Shown here: positions 16,825-25,583 of the stretch, piece after piece
Layout of the letters: each line of letters starts with the position of its first letter
Numbering within the stretch: position 1 is the stretch's first letter
Assembly (NCBI RefSeq): GCF_002896965.1
Contig: NZ_LYMM01000002.1
Span: 124,001-188,000, forward strand
Direction: 5' to 3'
DNA from: Novosphingobium guangzhouense
GTDB lineage: Bacteria > Pseudomonadota > Alphaproteobacteria > Sphingomonadales > Sphingomonadaceae
Length of the DNA stretch: 64,000 nucleotides
The notes under the pieces: model-generated
What the model was told of the DNA's origin: nothing
Seen by the model: only the letters and a program-made list of their open reading frames with translations
Database searches by the model: none
Made by a program: the position numbers and the translations under genes

Positions 16825-18459
16825 TCAGCGGTCCTCCAGCATCAGTTTTGCCCCGCGCAGCCCGACGGCCATGGCCGGAGCGTTTGTGTTGCCGGTGACA
16901 TGCCAGGGCATGATGGAGCAATCCGCCACGCGCACGCCCTGGACGCCGTTTACCCTGAGGCGCGGATCTACCACGGCGTCGGGGTCCGACCCCATGCGGC
17001 ATGACCGGATGGCGTGAAGGCCGCAGCTGGACAGGCGGCGGAACATCGCCAGCACGTCCTCGTCACTTTCGATTTGGGCGCCGGGCACCAGCTCCTCACC
17101 GACCATGTTCGCCAGCGGGCCTGCGTGGACATAGTCGCGCATGGCCCGGACCAGCGCGATCGCAGACTTGCGATCATGCTCGGTGGACAGGAAGTTGTGC
17201 AGGATTTCGGGAGCGTCACTGGAGGAAAGCCCGGTGGCACGCACGCTGCTTTCGCTCGTCAGGCGCAGAAGCTGGCCGTAGATGGTGACGCCGGGCTTGG
17301 GGTCGATCTTGTCGAGCGGTACCGGATCCTTGTCGTCGCCGACCTTGAAGGTGTAGCCGCCAAGATAGAACTGCGCGTCCGTGCGCCCGTCAGGATGGGC
17401 AACGTTGCAGAACGCGCCAACTTCGAACGGGCCGGTTGCCAGCACGCCGTCGCCGCGCAGCAGATAGCGCAGCATGGCGAAGGCGGCGCCGATGCCGAAG
17501 AAGCTCTTGTTGGTGCCTTTGCCACGGTCCAGCCGGAACGGCATCGAGATCGAAAGGTGCTCGATCATCTTTTCGCCGACGTCCGGTGAATGCGCCACCA
17601 GCGGAATCCCGGCCGCAGCAAGGCGTGCAGCATCGCCTATCCCTGAACGCTGGAGCAGCAGGGGGCTTTCCATGGCGCCCGCGCTCACCACGATTTCGCC
17701 GTTTGCCGCCAGTGCGAAGCGTTCGGGCCTGCCGTTGACGGTGGCTTCCAGCGCAACGGCGCGGGTGCCTTCGAAGGCGATGCGATCGGCCATGGCGCCC
17801 GTAACGACCGTAACATTGGGCCGCTTGCGCGCCACCGCCAGATACGTCCGCGCGGAAGAATCGCGCCGGCCCTTGCGGATGTTGTGGCTGTAATAGCCGA
17901 CGCGCGGGCCGGGAGTGCCGTTGAGGTCGTCGACACGCTTCAGCCCTTGCGCTTCGCCCGCCTCGATCATGCGTTCGGCCAGCGGATAAGTGTAGCAGGC
18001 CGGATCGACGCGGACGAGGCCGCCGCTGCCGCGCATGGGCGCGGGACCGGCCTTGTGGTCCTCCAGTTCGAGGAAGGCGGCGGTCATGCTGGCGCCGTTC
18101 CAGCCGGTTGCTCCGGCCTCGCGTTCCCACGCGTCGTAGTCTGCAGGCTCGCCCCGGCTCCAGATCATCCCGTTGATGGAGGACGATCCGCCAAGGCCCT
18201 TGCCGCGAATCCACACTTCGCCCGCGCCCGGCTCGTTGGCGCCGGGATCTCGGGGTTGCGCGACGTGGTAGGCCCACATGTGCTCCGGCCGCTTGACCAG
18301 CTTGGCAACGCCCTTGGGCAGCGTGACCCAGAAGCTGTCGTTTTCGCCGCCAGCTTCCAGCACCAGCACTTGCGTCCGGCCGTCCGCGCTCAGCCTTTCG
18401 GCCATGACGCAGCCTGCCGAGCCTGCGCCCACGATGATGTAATCCCACTGCTTCGGCAT
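16825..18459 (-). CDS. GMC family FAD-dependent oxidoreductase (choline/alcohol dehydrogenase-like)
   Basis: A 544-residue GMC flavoprotein. The N-terminal dinucleotide-binding motif is DYIIVGAGSAGCVMAERLS, followed by LVLEAGG, the GMC signature GKGLGGSSSINGMIWSRGEP, and the C-terminal active-site region SCRMGSDPDAVVDPRLRVNGVQGV, with the catalytic His in GLHAIRSC or WHVTGNTNAPAMAVG. It oxidises an alcohol using FAD. The specific alcohol is not evident. The chosen start MPKQWDY has GGGAGA upstream; the longer frame adds 11 residues. It is divergent from the DUF35/thiolase genes of a catabolic block. Confidence 0.92.
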   Translation of the reverse strand: MPKQWDYIIVGAGSAGCVMAERLSADGRTQVLVLEAGGENDSFWVTLPKGVAKLVKRPEHMWAYHVAQPRDPGANEPGAGEVWIRGKGLGGSSSINGMIWSRGEPADYDAWEREAGATGWNGASMTAAFLELEDHKAGPAPMRGSGGLVRVDPACYTYPLAERMIEAGEAQGLKRVDDLNGTPGPRVGYYSHNIRKGRRDSSARTYLAVARKRPNVTVVTGAMADRIAFEGTRAVALEATVNGRPERFALAANGEIVVSAGAMESPLLLQRSGIGDAARLAAAGIPLVAHSPDVGEKMIEHLSISMPFRLDRGKGTNKSFFGIGAAFAMLRYLLRGDGVLATGPFEVGAFCNVAHPDGRTDAQFYLGGYTFKVGDDKDPVPLDKIDPKPGVTIYGQLLRLTSESSVRATGLSSSDAPEILHNFLSTEHDRKSAIALVRAMRDYVHAGPLANMVGEELVPGAQIESDEDVLAMFRRLSSCGLHAIRSCRMGSDPDAVVDPRLRVNGVQGVRVADCSIMPWHVTGNTNAPAMAVGLRGAKLMLEDR

Positions 18460-18622
18460 GGTGCGTCTCTCCCGCGGCCTGTTGTTGGCCAAGGCGTCGC
18501 ACGAACTAGCGCAATGGCTATCCTATCGTTTTGGTGAGTCACAAATGCTGCGGCGACGCGCTTAAACCGAATCCATGGCCGGACTTTCAAGTACCGGCGA
18601 ACGTTGAAGGATCGGGAGCGAG

Positions 18623-19033
18623 ATGAAAGCGATTGCCGAAGGCCTGTTTACCGAAGAGACGCCCCCGCGTCTGATCGGCGGCAAGGACCGGGAAACCGGC
18701 CGCATCGTCTTTCCGTGCCCGTCGTCCGAAACTTATGAACCCGTCGCGCTGGGAAGCGAAGGAACGCTGTGGTCCTATACCGTCCAGCGTTTCCGCCCCA
18801 AGACGCCGCCTTATGCCGGGCCCGAAGCGTTCGCGCCGTGGGTCGTCGCCTATGTCGAACTGCCGGGGCAGGTCATCGTCGAGGCGCGGCTTAACAACGT
18901 TGCGTTCGACGATGTGAAGGTTGGCATGGCGGTGCGTTTTGCGCCGTCGCCGCTGAACCCGGAGCTTGCGGACAGCCCTTATATCCCCGCCTACGTACCC
19001 GTATCGGCTCCGGCAGCAGGAGGCGCAGCATGA
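18623..19033 (+). CDS. DUF35 / OB-fold protein partner of thiolase
   Basis: A 136-residue protein of the Zn-ribbon plus OB-fold (DUF35) type. The OB half is clear (GTLWSYTVQRFRPKTPPYAG, FAPWVVAYVELPGQVIVEAR, VKVGMAVRF). The Zn-ribbon half is eroded, with a single cysteine (FPCPSS) instead of four. Proteins of this family bind acyl-CoA ligands and form complexes with SCP2-type thiolases or aldolases. The stop overlaps the thiolase start (ATGA), so the two are almost certainly made together as a complex. Confidence 0.85.
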   Translation: MKAIAEGLFTEETPPRLIGGKDRETGRIVFPCPSSETYEPVALGSEGTLWSYTVQRFRPKTPPYAGPEAFAPWVVAYVELPGQVIVEARLNNVAFDDVKVGMAVRFAPSPLNPELADSPYIPAYVPVSAPAAGGAA

Positions 19034-20193
19034 GCGGCGACGTATGCATCGTCGGCATCGGCATCCACCGCTTCGGCCGTACCGATGGCCTTTCCGGCGT
19101 CGATCAGGGCGTCTTCGCCGTGCGCGAGGCGCTGGCCGATGCGGGCGTCGAATGGCCGCAGGTCCAGTTCGCCTATGGCAGTTCGGATGCTGCGGGCAAT
19201 CCGGATACGATGGTCGACCGCCTTGGCCTTACCGGCGTCCAGTTCATCAATGTGCGCAACGGTTGCGCGGCGGGCGGATCGGCGCTTTTCAGCGCGCAGA
19301 TGGCGATCAAGTCGGGTGAGTTCGATCTTGGCGTCGCGGTCGGCTTCGACAAGCATCCGCGCGGCGCCTTCAATGCGCTGCCCAGCGAATACAACCTTCC
19401 CGACTGGTACGGCGAAGTGGGCCAGATGGTCACCACGCAATTCTTCGCAGCCAAGATCATGCGTTACATGAGCCTCTTCGGCATTTCGCAAAAGAGCCTG
19501 GGCATGGTGGCGGAAAAGGCGTTCCGCAACGCCGTCCACGCACCTCATGCATGGCGCCGTCAGCCGGTGTCTCTGGAAGAGATCCTCGAAGCGCCGCTGG
19601 TGAGCGATCCTTATACCAAGTACATGTTCTGCTCTCCGGCAGAGGGCGGCGTGGCGCTGATCCTTGCCAGCGAGAAGAAGGCCCGCGAACTGGGCAAGCC
19701 GCTGATCCGGCTCAAGGCGGCGACCATGCGCACCCGTCCGCCCAGCAGCTTCGAAGTGTTCGCGCCCTCGGTGGACGTGGTGGCCGATGACAGCGGCCCG
19801 CGGGGCACGGCTTCGCGCATTGCCTCCGCCGATGCCTATCGCCTTGCCGGGATGGGGCCGGGCGACATCGACGTGGCCCAGTTGCAGGACACCGAAGCAG
19901 GCGCCGAACTTATGCACATGGCCGAAAACGGCTTCTGCGCCGATGGCGAGCAGGAGCAGTGGCTGGCCGAGGGACGCACCGAGATCGGCGGCGCGCTGCC
20001 GGTCAATACCGATGGCGGCTGCCTTGCCTGTGGCGAGCCGATCGGCGCGTCGGGCTTGCGCCAGGTTTATGAAAACGTCGTGCAACTGCGCGGAGACGGC
20101 GGCGGTCGTCAGGTGCCCGGTGCCCCGAAGACGGCCTACAGCCACGTCTATGGCGCACCCGGCGTGTCCGCAGTCACTATTCTGGAACGCTGA
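19030..20193 (+). CDS. SCP2/Ltp-type thiolase family protein
   Basis: A 387-residue thiolase-fold protein. The nucleophile cysteine is in VRNGCAAGGSAL. The C-terminal motif that is normally GHPxGATG reads ACGEPIGASG, so the catalytic His is replaced by Glu. This variant is typical of lipid-transfer-protein-like thiolases that pair with DUF35 proteins. Characterised relatives such as Ltp2 catalyse retro-aldol cleavage of steroid side-chain CoA intermediates, while others are true beta-ketothiolases. Whether this one cleaves by thiolysis or aldol reaction cannot be decided here. Confidence 0.87.
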   Translation: MSGDVCIVGIGIHRFGRTDGLSGVDQGVFAVREALADAGVEWPQVQFAYGSSDAAGNPDTMVDRLGLTGVQFINVRNGCAAGGSALFSAQMAIKSGEFDLGVAVGFDKHPRGAFNALPSEYNLPDWYGEVGQMVTTQFFAAKIMRYMSLFGISQKSLGMVAEKAFRNAVHAPHAWRRQPVSLEEILEAPLVSDPYTKYMFCSPAEGGVALILASEKKARELGKPLIRLKAATMRTRPPSSFEVFAPSVDVVADDSGPRGTASRIASADAYRLAGMGPGDIDVAQLQDTEAGAELMHMAENGFCADGEQEQWLAEGRTEIGGALPVNTDGGCLACGEPIGASGLRQVYENVVQLRGDGGGRQVPGAPKTAYSHVYGAPGVSAVTILER

Positions 20194-20198
20194 AGCGA

Positions 20199-21407
20199 AT
20201 GGACATCGAACTTTCCCCTGAAGACGCAACGTTCCGCGAAGAGGTCCGCGCTTTCCTGCGCGATCACCTTCCGGCAGAGGTCAAGGCGGGCGCTGCGGCC
20301 ACCCCGTCGGTCTTCGTCGAGCCGGAAATCGGGCAGGCGTGGAACGCGGTGCTGCACAAGCAGGGCTGGCTTGGCTACCAGTGGCCCGCTGAGCACGGCG
20401 GCACCGGCTGGACGCCGTTGCAGCGCTACCTGTTCGAAAAGGAATGCGCGGCGGCGGGCGCGCCGAACCTGACGGTGCTGGGTCTCAAGCTGCTGGCCCC
20501 GGTGATCTACAACTTCGGCAGCGATGCGCAGAAGGCGCAAGTGCTGCCGCGCATCCTTTCGGGTGAGGATTACTGGTGCCAGGGCTTTTCCGAGCCGGGC
20601 GCGGGGTCCGATCTTGCCAGCCTAAAGACGCGGGCGATCAGGGAGGGGGACCATTACCGCGTCAACGGCTCCAAGATCTGGACCACCCACGCGCATCACG
20701 CCAACCGCATGTTCACGCTGGTCCGCACAAATACGGAAGTGAAGAAGCAGGCGGGCATTTCCTTCCTGCTCATCGATCTGGCGACACCCGGCGTCTCGGT
20801 CCGTCCGATCCTGACCAACGCGGGCGACCACGAGGTCAACCAGGTCTTCCTTGAAGACGTGATCGTGCCTGCCGAAAACCTTGTCGGTGGGGAAGGGGAT
20901 GGCTGGACCATCGCCAAGTTCCTGCTCGAAAACGAACGCGGCGGTTCTTGCCATGCCCCCAAGCTGGGCTACGATCTTGACCAGATAGAGACGGCCGCGA
21001 AGGGGGAGAGCGATGGCAAGGGCGGCATTCTGGCCGACCAGACCGACTGGCGCCGCCGGGTGGCGAAGGCCCGGCTTGCGGTCAATGCGCTGGAAATGAT
21101 CGAACTGAAGATCATCTCTGAAATCGCCAAAGGCCGCCCGGCAGGTCCGCAGACATCGCTGACCAAGCTGCTGGCCTCCAATTTGCGGCAGGAGATCGAT
21201 CTGCTGGCCGTGGATCTTTACGGAGCCGCCGGCCTCCAGCTGGAAACCACACGCCCGCTTTATGGAGAGGGCGCGCCCGCCGCAATTCATTCCAGCGCCG
21301 CGCAAGTCGCAGCGGCGCGTTATCTCAACAGTCGTGCCTGGACGATCTTCGGCGGCACCAATGAAGTTCAAAGCACCATCATCGCCAAGTCGGTGCTGGG
21401 CCTGTGA
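20199..21407 (+). CDS. Acyl-CoA dehydrogenase
   Basis: A 402-residue FAD-dependent dehydrogenase. It has the full domain order: an N-terminal helical domain (MDIELSPEDATFREEVRAFL), the FAD/substrate loop WCQGFSEPGAGSDLASL, a beta domain (HYRVNGSKIWTTHAHHANRM), and a C-terminal helical domain ending FGGTNEVQSTIIAKSVLGL. It starts 6 bases after the thiolase stop in the same operon. It probably oxidises the acyl-CoA substrate of the same pathway. Confidence 0.92.
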   Translation: MDIELSPEDATFREEVRAFLRDHLPAEVKAGAAATPSVFVEPEIGQAWNAVLHKQGWLGYQWPAEHGGTGWTPLQRYLFEKECAAAGAPNLTVLGLKLLAPVIYNFGSDAQKAQVLPRILSGEDYWCQGFSEPGAGSDLASLKTRAIREGDHYRVNGSKIWTTHAHHANRMFTLVRTNTEVKKQAGISFLLIDLATPGVSVRPILTNAGDHEVNQVFLEDVIVPAENLVGGEGDGWTIAKFLLENERGGSCHAPKLGYDLDQIETAAKGESDGKGGILADQTDWRRRVAKARLAVNALEMIELKIISEIAKGRPAGPQTSLTKLLASNLRQEIDLLAVDLYGAAGLQLETTRPLYGEGAPAAIHSSAAQVAAARYLNSRAWTIFGGTNEVQSTIIAKSVLGL

Positions 21408-21408
21408 T

Positions 21409-21486
21409 GCTTCGGCAAGCTCAGCATGAGCGGGGCGGGATGAGCAACCGGCTCTCAAATCCGCTCAGGCTGAGCCTGTCGAAGCC
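21409..21486. repeat. REP-like inverted repeat pair
   Basis: Two inverted arms (21409-21435 and about 21461-21486) share the core GCTTCG[G/A]CA[A/G]GCTCAGC[A/C]TGAGCGG. They flank a 25-base spacer between the acyl-CoA dehydrogenase stop and the E1-alpha gene. They would fold into a long hairpin. The core resembles dispersed palindromic elements of sphingomonads and other proteobacteria. It may stabilise or attenuate the mRNA between the two gene groups. Confidence 0.65.
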
Positions 21487-21522
21487 CCCGCGTATCAACG
21501 CCATCAACGAGAGGAATCCGAA

Positions 21523-22512
21523 ATGCAGCTGAACCGCGAGGCGCTGACCCGCGCCTATCGGCAGATGAAGCTGATCCGCGAATTCGAGGAACGGCTCCAT
21601 GAGGAAATCCAGACCGGCGAGATCGCGGGCTTCACGCACCTTTACAGCGGTCAGGAAGCGGTCGCGGTGGGCGTGTGCGAACATCTGACCGAGCGTGACA
21701 AGATCGTCTCGACTCACCGTGGCCACGGTCACTGTCTTGCCAAGGGCTGCGACCTTGAAGGCATGATGAAGGAAATCTGGGGCAGCCAGGAGGGCCTTTG
21801 CAACGGCAAGGGCGGTTCCATGCACATCGCCGACATCGACAAGGGCATGATGGGCGCAAACGGCATCGTGGGGGCAGGCGCCCCGATCGCGGTGGGCGCG
21901 GCGATTTCCAACAAGATCGACGGCCCGGACGAGAACGGCAAGCTGGCCGTCTCGATCGCCTTCTCGGGCGACGGGGCCTGCAATCAGGGCACGACGTTCG
22001 AAGCGATGAACCTGGCCGTCGTCACCAAGGCGCCTGCCATATTCGTCTTTGAAAACAACCACTATTCCGAGCATACGGGCGTCGACTACGCGGTGGGCAC
22101 GGCGAACGACATCGCCAGCCGCGCCGAAGCCTTCGGCATGAAGGTCTGGCGCGCCGATGGCACCGATTTCTTCGCCGTCTACGACACCTTCCGTGAAGTG
22201 CTTGAGTACGTGCGGACGCCCGGCAACGGCCCGGCAGCGGTTGAGTTCGATACCGAGCGTTTCTTCGGTCACTTCGAGGGCGATCCGCAGCGCTATCGCG
22301 GCGACGGCGAACTCGATCGTCTGCGGGCAGAGCGCGATTGCCTCAAGATCTTCCGCGCCAGCGTGACCGGCGCGAAGCTGCTTGAGGACGTGGACCTCGA
22401 CACGATCGACACCGAGTCGCTCAAGGCCATCGAGAACGCGGTTCAGGCTTCGCGCGCGGCACCGCGCCCGCAGCCGGAAAACGTCCTCGACAACGTCTAC
22501 ATCAGCTACTGA
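21523..22512 (+). CDS. 2-oxoacid dehydrogenase E1 component, alpha subunit
   Basis: A 329-residue thiamine-diphosphate subunit of the pyruvate/acetoin dehydrogenase type. Motifs: YSGQEAVAVGVCEHL, HRGHGHCLAKG, GKGGSMHIAD, and the TPP motif GDGACNQGTTFEAMNLA followed by FENNHYSEHT. It forms an alpha2beta2 E1 with the next gene and decarboxylates a 2-oxoacid (or acetoin). The substrate is not fixed by sequence. The GSMH..D segment resembles both acetoin and pyruvate enzymes. The gap to the beta gene is 17 bases. Confidence 0.9.
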   Translation: MQLNREALTRAYRQMKLIREFEERLHEEIQTGEIAGFTHLYSGQEAVAVGVCEHLTERDKIVSTHRGHGHCLAKGCDLEGMMKEIWGSQEGLCNGKGGSMHIADIDKGMMGANGIVGAGAPIAVGAAISNKIDGPDENGKLAVSIAFSGDGACNQGTTFEAMNLAVVTKAPAIFVFENNHYSEHTGVDYAVGTANDIASRAEAFGMKVWRADGTDFFAVYDTFREVLEYVRTPGNGPAAVEFDTERFFGHFEGDPQRYRGDGELDRLRAERDCLKIFRASVTGAKLLEDVDLDTIDTESLKAIENAVQASRAAPRPQPENVLDNVYISY

Positions 22513-22529
22513 CGGCAGGAGCGAGACCC

Positions 22530-23543
22530 ATGGCAAAAATGATGTATCGCGAAGCCATCCGCAACACGATCTTCCAGGAAATGCAGCGTGACGAACGCGT
22601 CGTCGTGCTTGGCGAAGACGTTGCCGGGGGAATGGGCACGGCGGGCGGGCCCGAAGCCATCGGCGGCATCTGGTCTACTTCGACCGGGTTCTACGACGCC
22701 TTCGGCCCGAACCGCGTGATCGACACGCCGATCAGCGAAAGCGCCATCATGGGCGCGGCGGGCGGCCTTGCGCTGGCCGGAAAACGCCCGGTGGCGGAGA
22801 TCATGTTCGCCGACTTCATCGGCGTTTGCATGGACCAGTTGTGGAACCAGATCGCCAAGTTCCGCTACATGTTCGGCGGCAAGTCGGTCTGCCCGGCGGT
22901 AATCCGCATGCCGGTGGGCGCGGGCTATAACGCCGCCGCGCAGCACAGCCAGATGATCAGCCAGTTCGTGACCGGAATGCCCGGCATCAAGGTGGTCATG
23001 CCCACCACGCCGGAAGACGCCTGCGGCCTGCTGCGTCAGGCGATCCGCGATGACGATCCCGTGGTCTTCCTGGAGCACAAGTTCCTTTACGCGATGAGCG
23101 GCGAAGTGAACGACGACCCGGACTTTTGCATCCCCTTCGGCCACGCCCGCCTTGCCCGCGCCGGGCAGGACGTGACGATCGTCGCCAGCGGCATGATGGT
23201 CCGCTACGCCGAAACGGCGGCAGACGATCTGGCGCAGGACGGCATCGGCTGCGACGTGATCGACCTTCGCACCACTTCGCCTCTGGATGAGGAAGCGATC
23301 CTCGATTCGGTCGAAGTGACCGGCCGTCTGGTGGTGGTGGACGAAGCCCCGCCGCGCTGTTCGCTGGCCACCGACATTTCCGCGCTCGTCGCCCAGAAGG
23401 CTTTTGCCAGCCTGAAGGCGCCGATCGAGATGGTGACGCCGCCGCATACGCCGGTGCCCTTCGCCCGCGAACTGGAAAGCGCCTACCTGCCGAGCCCGGC
23501 CAAGGTCGCCGCCGCTGTGCGCAAGACGCTCGAATACCGCTAA
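22530..23543 (+). CDS. 2-oxoacid dehydrogenase E1 component, beta subunit
   Basis: A 337-residue E1-beta subunit of the transketolase-like family: MYREAIRNTIFQEMQRDERV, VVLGEDVAGGMGTAGGPEA, VIDTPISESAIMGAAGGLA, FADFIGVCMDQLWNQIAKFR. It has the transketolase C-terminal domain with DVIDLRTTSPLDEEAI and VVVDEAPPRCS. With the alpha subunit it provides the TPP site. It is followed 13 bases later by the E2 gene in one operon. Confidence 0.92.
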   Translation: MAKMMYREAIRNTIFQEMQRDERVVVLGEDVAGGMGTAGGPEAIGGIWSTSTGFYDAFGPNRVIDTPISESAIMGAAGGLALAGKRPVAEIMFADFIGVCMDQLWNQIAKFRYMFGGKSVCPAVIRMPVGAGYNAAAQHSQMISQFVTGMPGIKVVMPTTPEDACGLLRQAIRDDDPVVFLEHKFLYAMSGEVNDDPDFCIPFGHARLARAGQDVTIVASGMMVRYAETAADDLAQDGIGCDVIDLRTTSPLDEEAILDSVEVTGRLVVVDEAPPRCSLATDISALVAQKAFASLKAPIEMVTPPHTPVPFARELESAYLPSPAKVAAAVRKTLEYR

Positions 23544-23556
23544 GGGGAGCGCTGAC

Positions 23557-25008
23557 ATGAGCCGCATCCGCGCATTCACGATGCCCAAGTGGGGCATCGA
23601 AATGACCGAGGGCACAATCGCCGAATGGATGGTGAAGGAGGGGGAAACCTTCCAGCGCGGCCAGACGCTGTGCCTGATCGAAACCGCCAAGATCACCAAC
23701 GAGGTCGAGGCCGAATACGAAGCCACCGTGCGCCGCATCATCGTGGGTGGCGGCGCGGGCGAGGAACCCGTCGGCGCGCTGCTGGCGGTGTTCGACGAAG
23801 GCGCGCACTCGGACGCCGAGATCGACGCCTTCGTTGCCGAATTCCGACCCGCCGAGGGCGGCGTTGCGAAGGGGGCTGAGAAGGCCAAGGCACCGCAACC
23901 CGCACCGGTTGCAGCCGCCGCGCCCGCCCCTGAGAAGCAGCGTATCAAGATCGACACCAACCGCCCGATCAGCCCCGAGGCCCTGCGCCTTGCGGAAGAG
24001 GAGGGCGTCGATATCGCCGGGATCGAAGGTTCGGGCCGCGGCGGACGTATCACCCATCAGGACGTGGTGAAGGCGCTTCGCGGCACCGGCAGCCCGTCTC
24101 TCAAGGGTACGGTCCCGGTCGAGGTGGACGATCTCAAGGTGCTGGCATCGCCGCTCGCCCGTCGCATCGCGGCGCTGCACGGCCTTTCGCTTCAGGGACT
24201 TACCGGCACCGGCCCGCGCGGCCGCATCTCCAAGGCCGACGTTCTGGCGCTGGTGCCTGCGCCCAAGGCCTCCGCTGGCGCCATCGGCACCCCTGAATTC
24301 GTGGCGGGTGAGAACCGCCCCGAAGTCGTTCCCTTCGACCGCGTCCGCAAGGTCGTGGCGCAGCGGCTTACGCAGGCGAAGCAGGAGCTTCCGCACTTCT
24401 ACCTGCGCATGTCGGCCAGCGCCGATGCGCTGCTGGAAATGCGCAAGACGGCGAATGTCGTGCTGGGCTGCAAGGCTTCGGTGAATGACTGGATCGTCAA
24501 GGCTTCGGCCATGGCGCTGGCGAAGCACCCGGACGTCAATGTGCAGGTGCATGGGCAGGAAATCCATCGCTTCCCGCACGCCGATGTGTCCATCGCCGTG
24601 GCCAGTCCCAAGGGTCTTGTCACCCCGGTGGTACGGCAGGCGGACCTGATGCGGATCGACCAGATCGCGGTGGAAACCCGCCGCCTGATCGACAAGGCGC
24701 AGGCCGGAAAGCTGGGCATGGAAGACATGGAGGGCGGCACGTTCTCCGTCTCCAACCTTGGCATGTTCGGGATCGAGAACTTCGATGCGATCATCAATCC
24801 GCCGCAGGGCGCAATCCTTGCCGTGGGTGCGGCGCTGCGCCAGCCGGTGGAGACGGATGACGGCGGTGCTGGCGGTTCCTGGGCCTTCGAAACGCGCATC
24901 TCGTTCACCCTCTCGGTCGATCACCGCGCCATCGACGGCGCTGCCGGCGCGCAGTTCCTGCAGACGCTCAAGGGGCTGATCGAGGCGCCAGAGGGCCTGT
25001 TCGCCTGA
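23557..25008 (+). CDS. 2-oxoacid dehydrogenase E2 acyltransferase with tandem subunit-binding domains
   Basis: A 483-residue E2. Residues 1-~80 are a lipoyl domain with the lipoylated lysine in IETAKITNE. An Ala/Pro linker (~105-130) follows. Two peripheral-subunit-binding domains then follow in tandem: about residues 137-175 (PISPEALRLAEEEGVDIAGI) and 195-235 (ASPLARRIAALHGLSLQGLT). The catalytic domain (~255-483) has the acyltransferase motif DHRAIDG. Most E2 proteins have one binding domain, so the duplication is unusual. No E3 gene is present, so the shared cellular Lpd probably completes the complex. Confidence 0.9.
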   Translation: MSRIRAFTMPKWGIEMTEGTIAEWMVKEGETFQRGQTLCLIETAKITNEVEAEYEATVRRIIVGGGAGEEPVGALLAVFDEGAHSDAEIDAFVAEFRPAEGGVAKGAEKAKAPQPAPVAAAAPAPEKQRIKIDTNRPISPEALRLAEEEGVDIAGIEGSGRGGRITHQDVVKALRGTGSPSLKGTVPVEVDDLKVLASPLARRIAALHGLSLQGLTGTGPRGRISKADVLALVPAPKASAGAIGTPEFVAGENRPEVVPFDRVRKVVAQRLTQAKQELPHFYLRMSASADALLEMRKTANVVLGCKASVNDWIVKASAMALAKHPDVNVQVHGQEIHRFPHADVSIAVASPKGLVTPVVRQADLMRIDQIAVETRRLIDKAQAGKLGMEDMEGGTFSVSNLGMFGIENFDAIINPPQGAILAVGAALRQPVETDDGGAGGSWAFETRISFTLSVDHRAIDGAAGAQFLQTLKGLIEAPEGLFA

Positions 25009-25019
25009 AAGGACACACG

Positions 25020-25583
25020 ATGACCACAACGGCACTCAACACGACCACAACGGCACCCGGCCCGCTCAAGCGGCTGGGTGACGTGATCCAGCTGGCCTAC
25101 TTCCCGACCGACTTCGATGCGACGATGAAGTACTGGATCGAGACAGTCGGCGTCGGCCCGTTCTTCGTCCTCAACGACGTGCGGCTCGATGACATGAAGT
25201 ACAAGGGCCAGCCTACCGAGGCCACGTTCACGATGGCCATCGCCTACTGGGGCGATATCCAGATCGAGCTGATCAAGACCGATTCCGATGCGCCTTCGCT
25301 CTATTCGGGCGAATATGCGGTGCGTGACAGGCTGCACCATGTCTGCGTCTTCGTCGAATCGATCGAGGAAGCCCGCCGCGCCTGCGCCGAAGCCGGGGCA
25401 GAGGTGATCGTCGAAGGCAAGGTGGGCGCCGATGGCGAGGTGATCTATGTCGATCCCGGCCAGGGACCGGGCCACGTAATCGAATACCTTCAGCCCCTTA
25501 CCGGCACCGAAGGTCTGTTCCAGATGATGAAGGACGCCGCCCGCGACTGGGATGGCTCCGATCCGATCAGGGTGCTGCAGTGA
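25020..25583 (+). CDS. VOC family protein (glyoxalase/methylmalonyl-CoA epimerase-like)
   Basis: A 187-residue vicinal-oxygen-chelate protein with paired beta-alpha-beta-beta-beta modules: VIQLAYFPTDFDATMKYWIETVGVGPFF in the first, DRLHHVCVFVESIEEARRACAEAG in the second, ending PGQGPGHVIEYLQP. The layout resembles epimerases and dioxygenases acting on CoA esters. The reaction is unknown. It sits between the 2-oxoacid dehydrogenase genes and the ACAD/kinase pair and shares a single base with the next ATG, so it is part of the same operon. Confidence 0.82.
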   Translation: MTTTALNTTTTAPGPLKRLGDVIQLAYFPTDFDATMKYWIETVGVGPFFVLNDVRLDDMKYKGQPTEATFTMAIAYWGDIQIELIKTDSDAPSLYSGEYAVRDRLHHVCVFVESIEEARRACAEAGAEVIVEGKVGADGEVIYVDPGQGPGHVIEYLQPLTGTEGLFQMMKDAARDWDGSDPIRVLQ

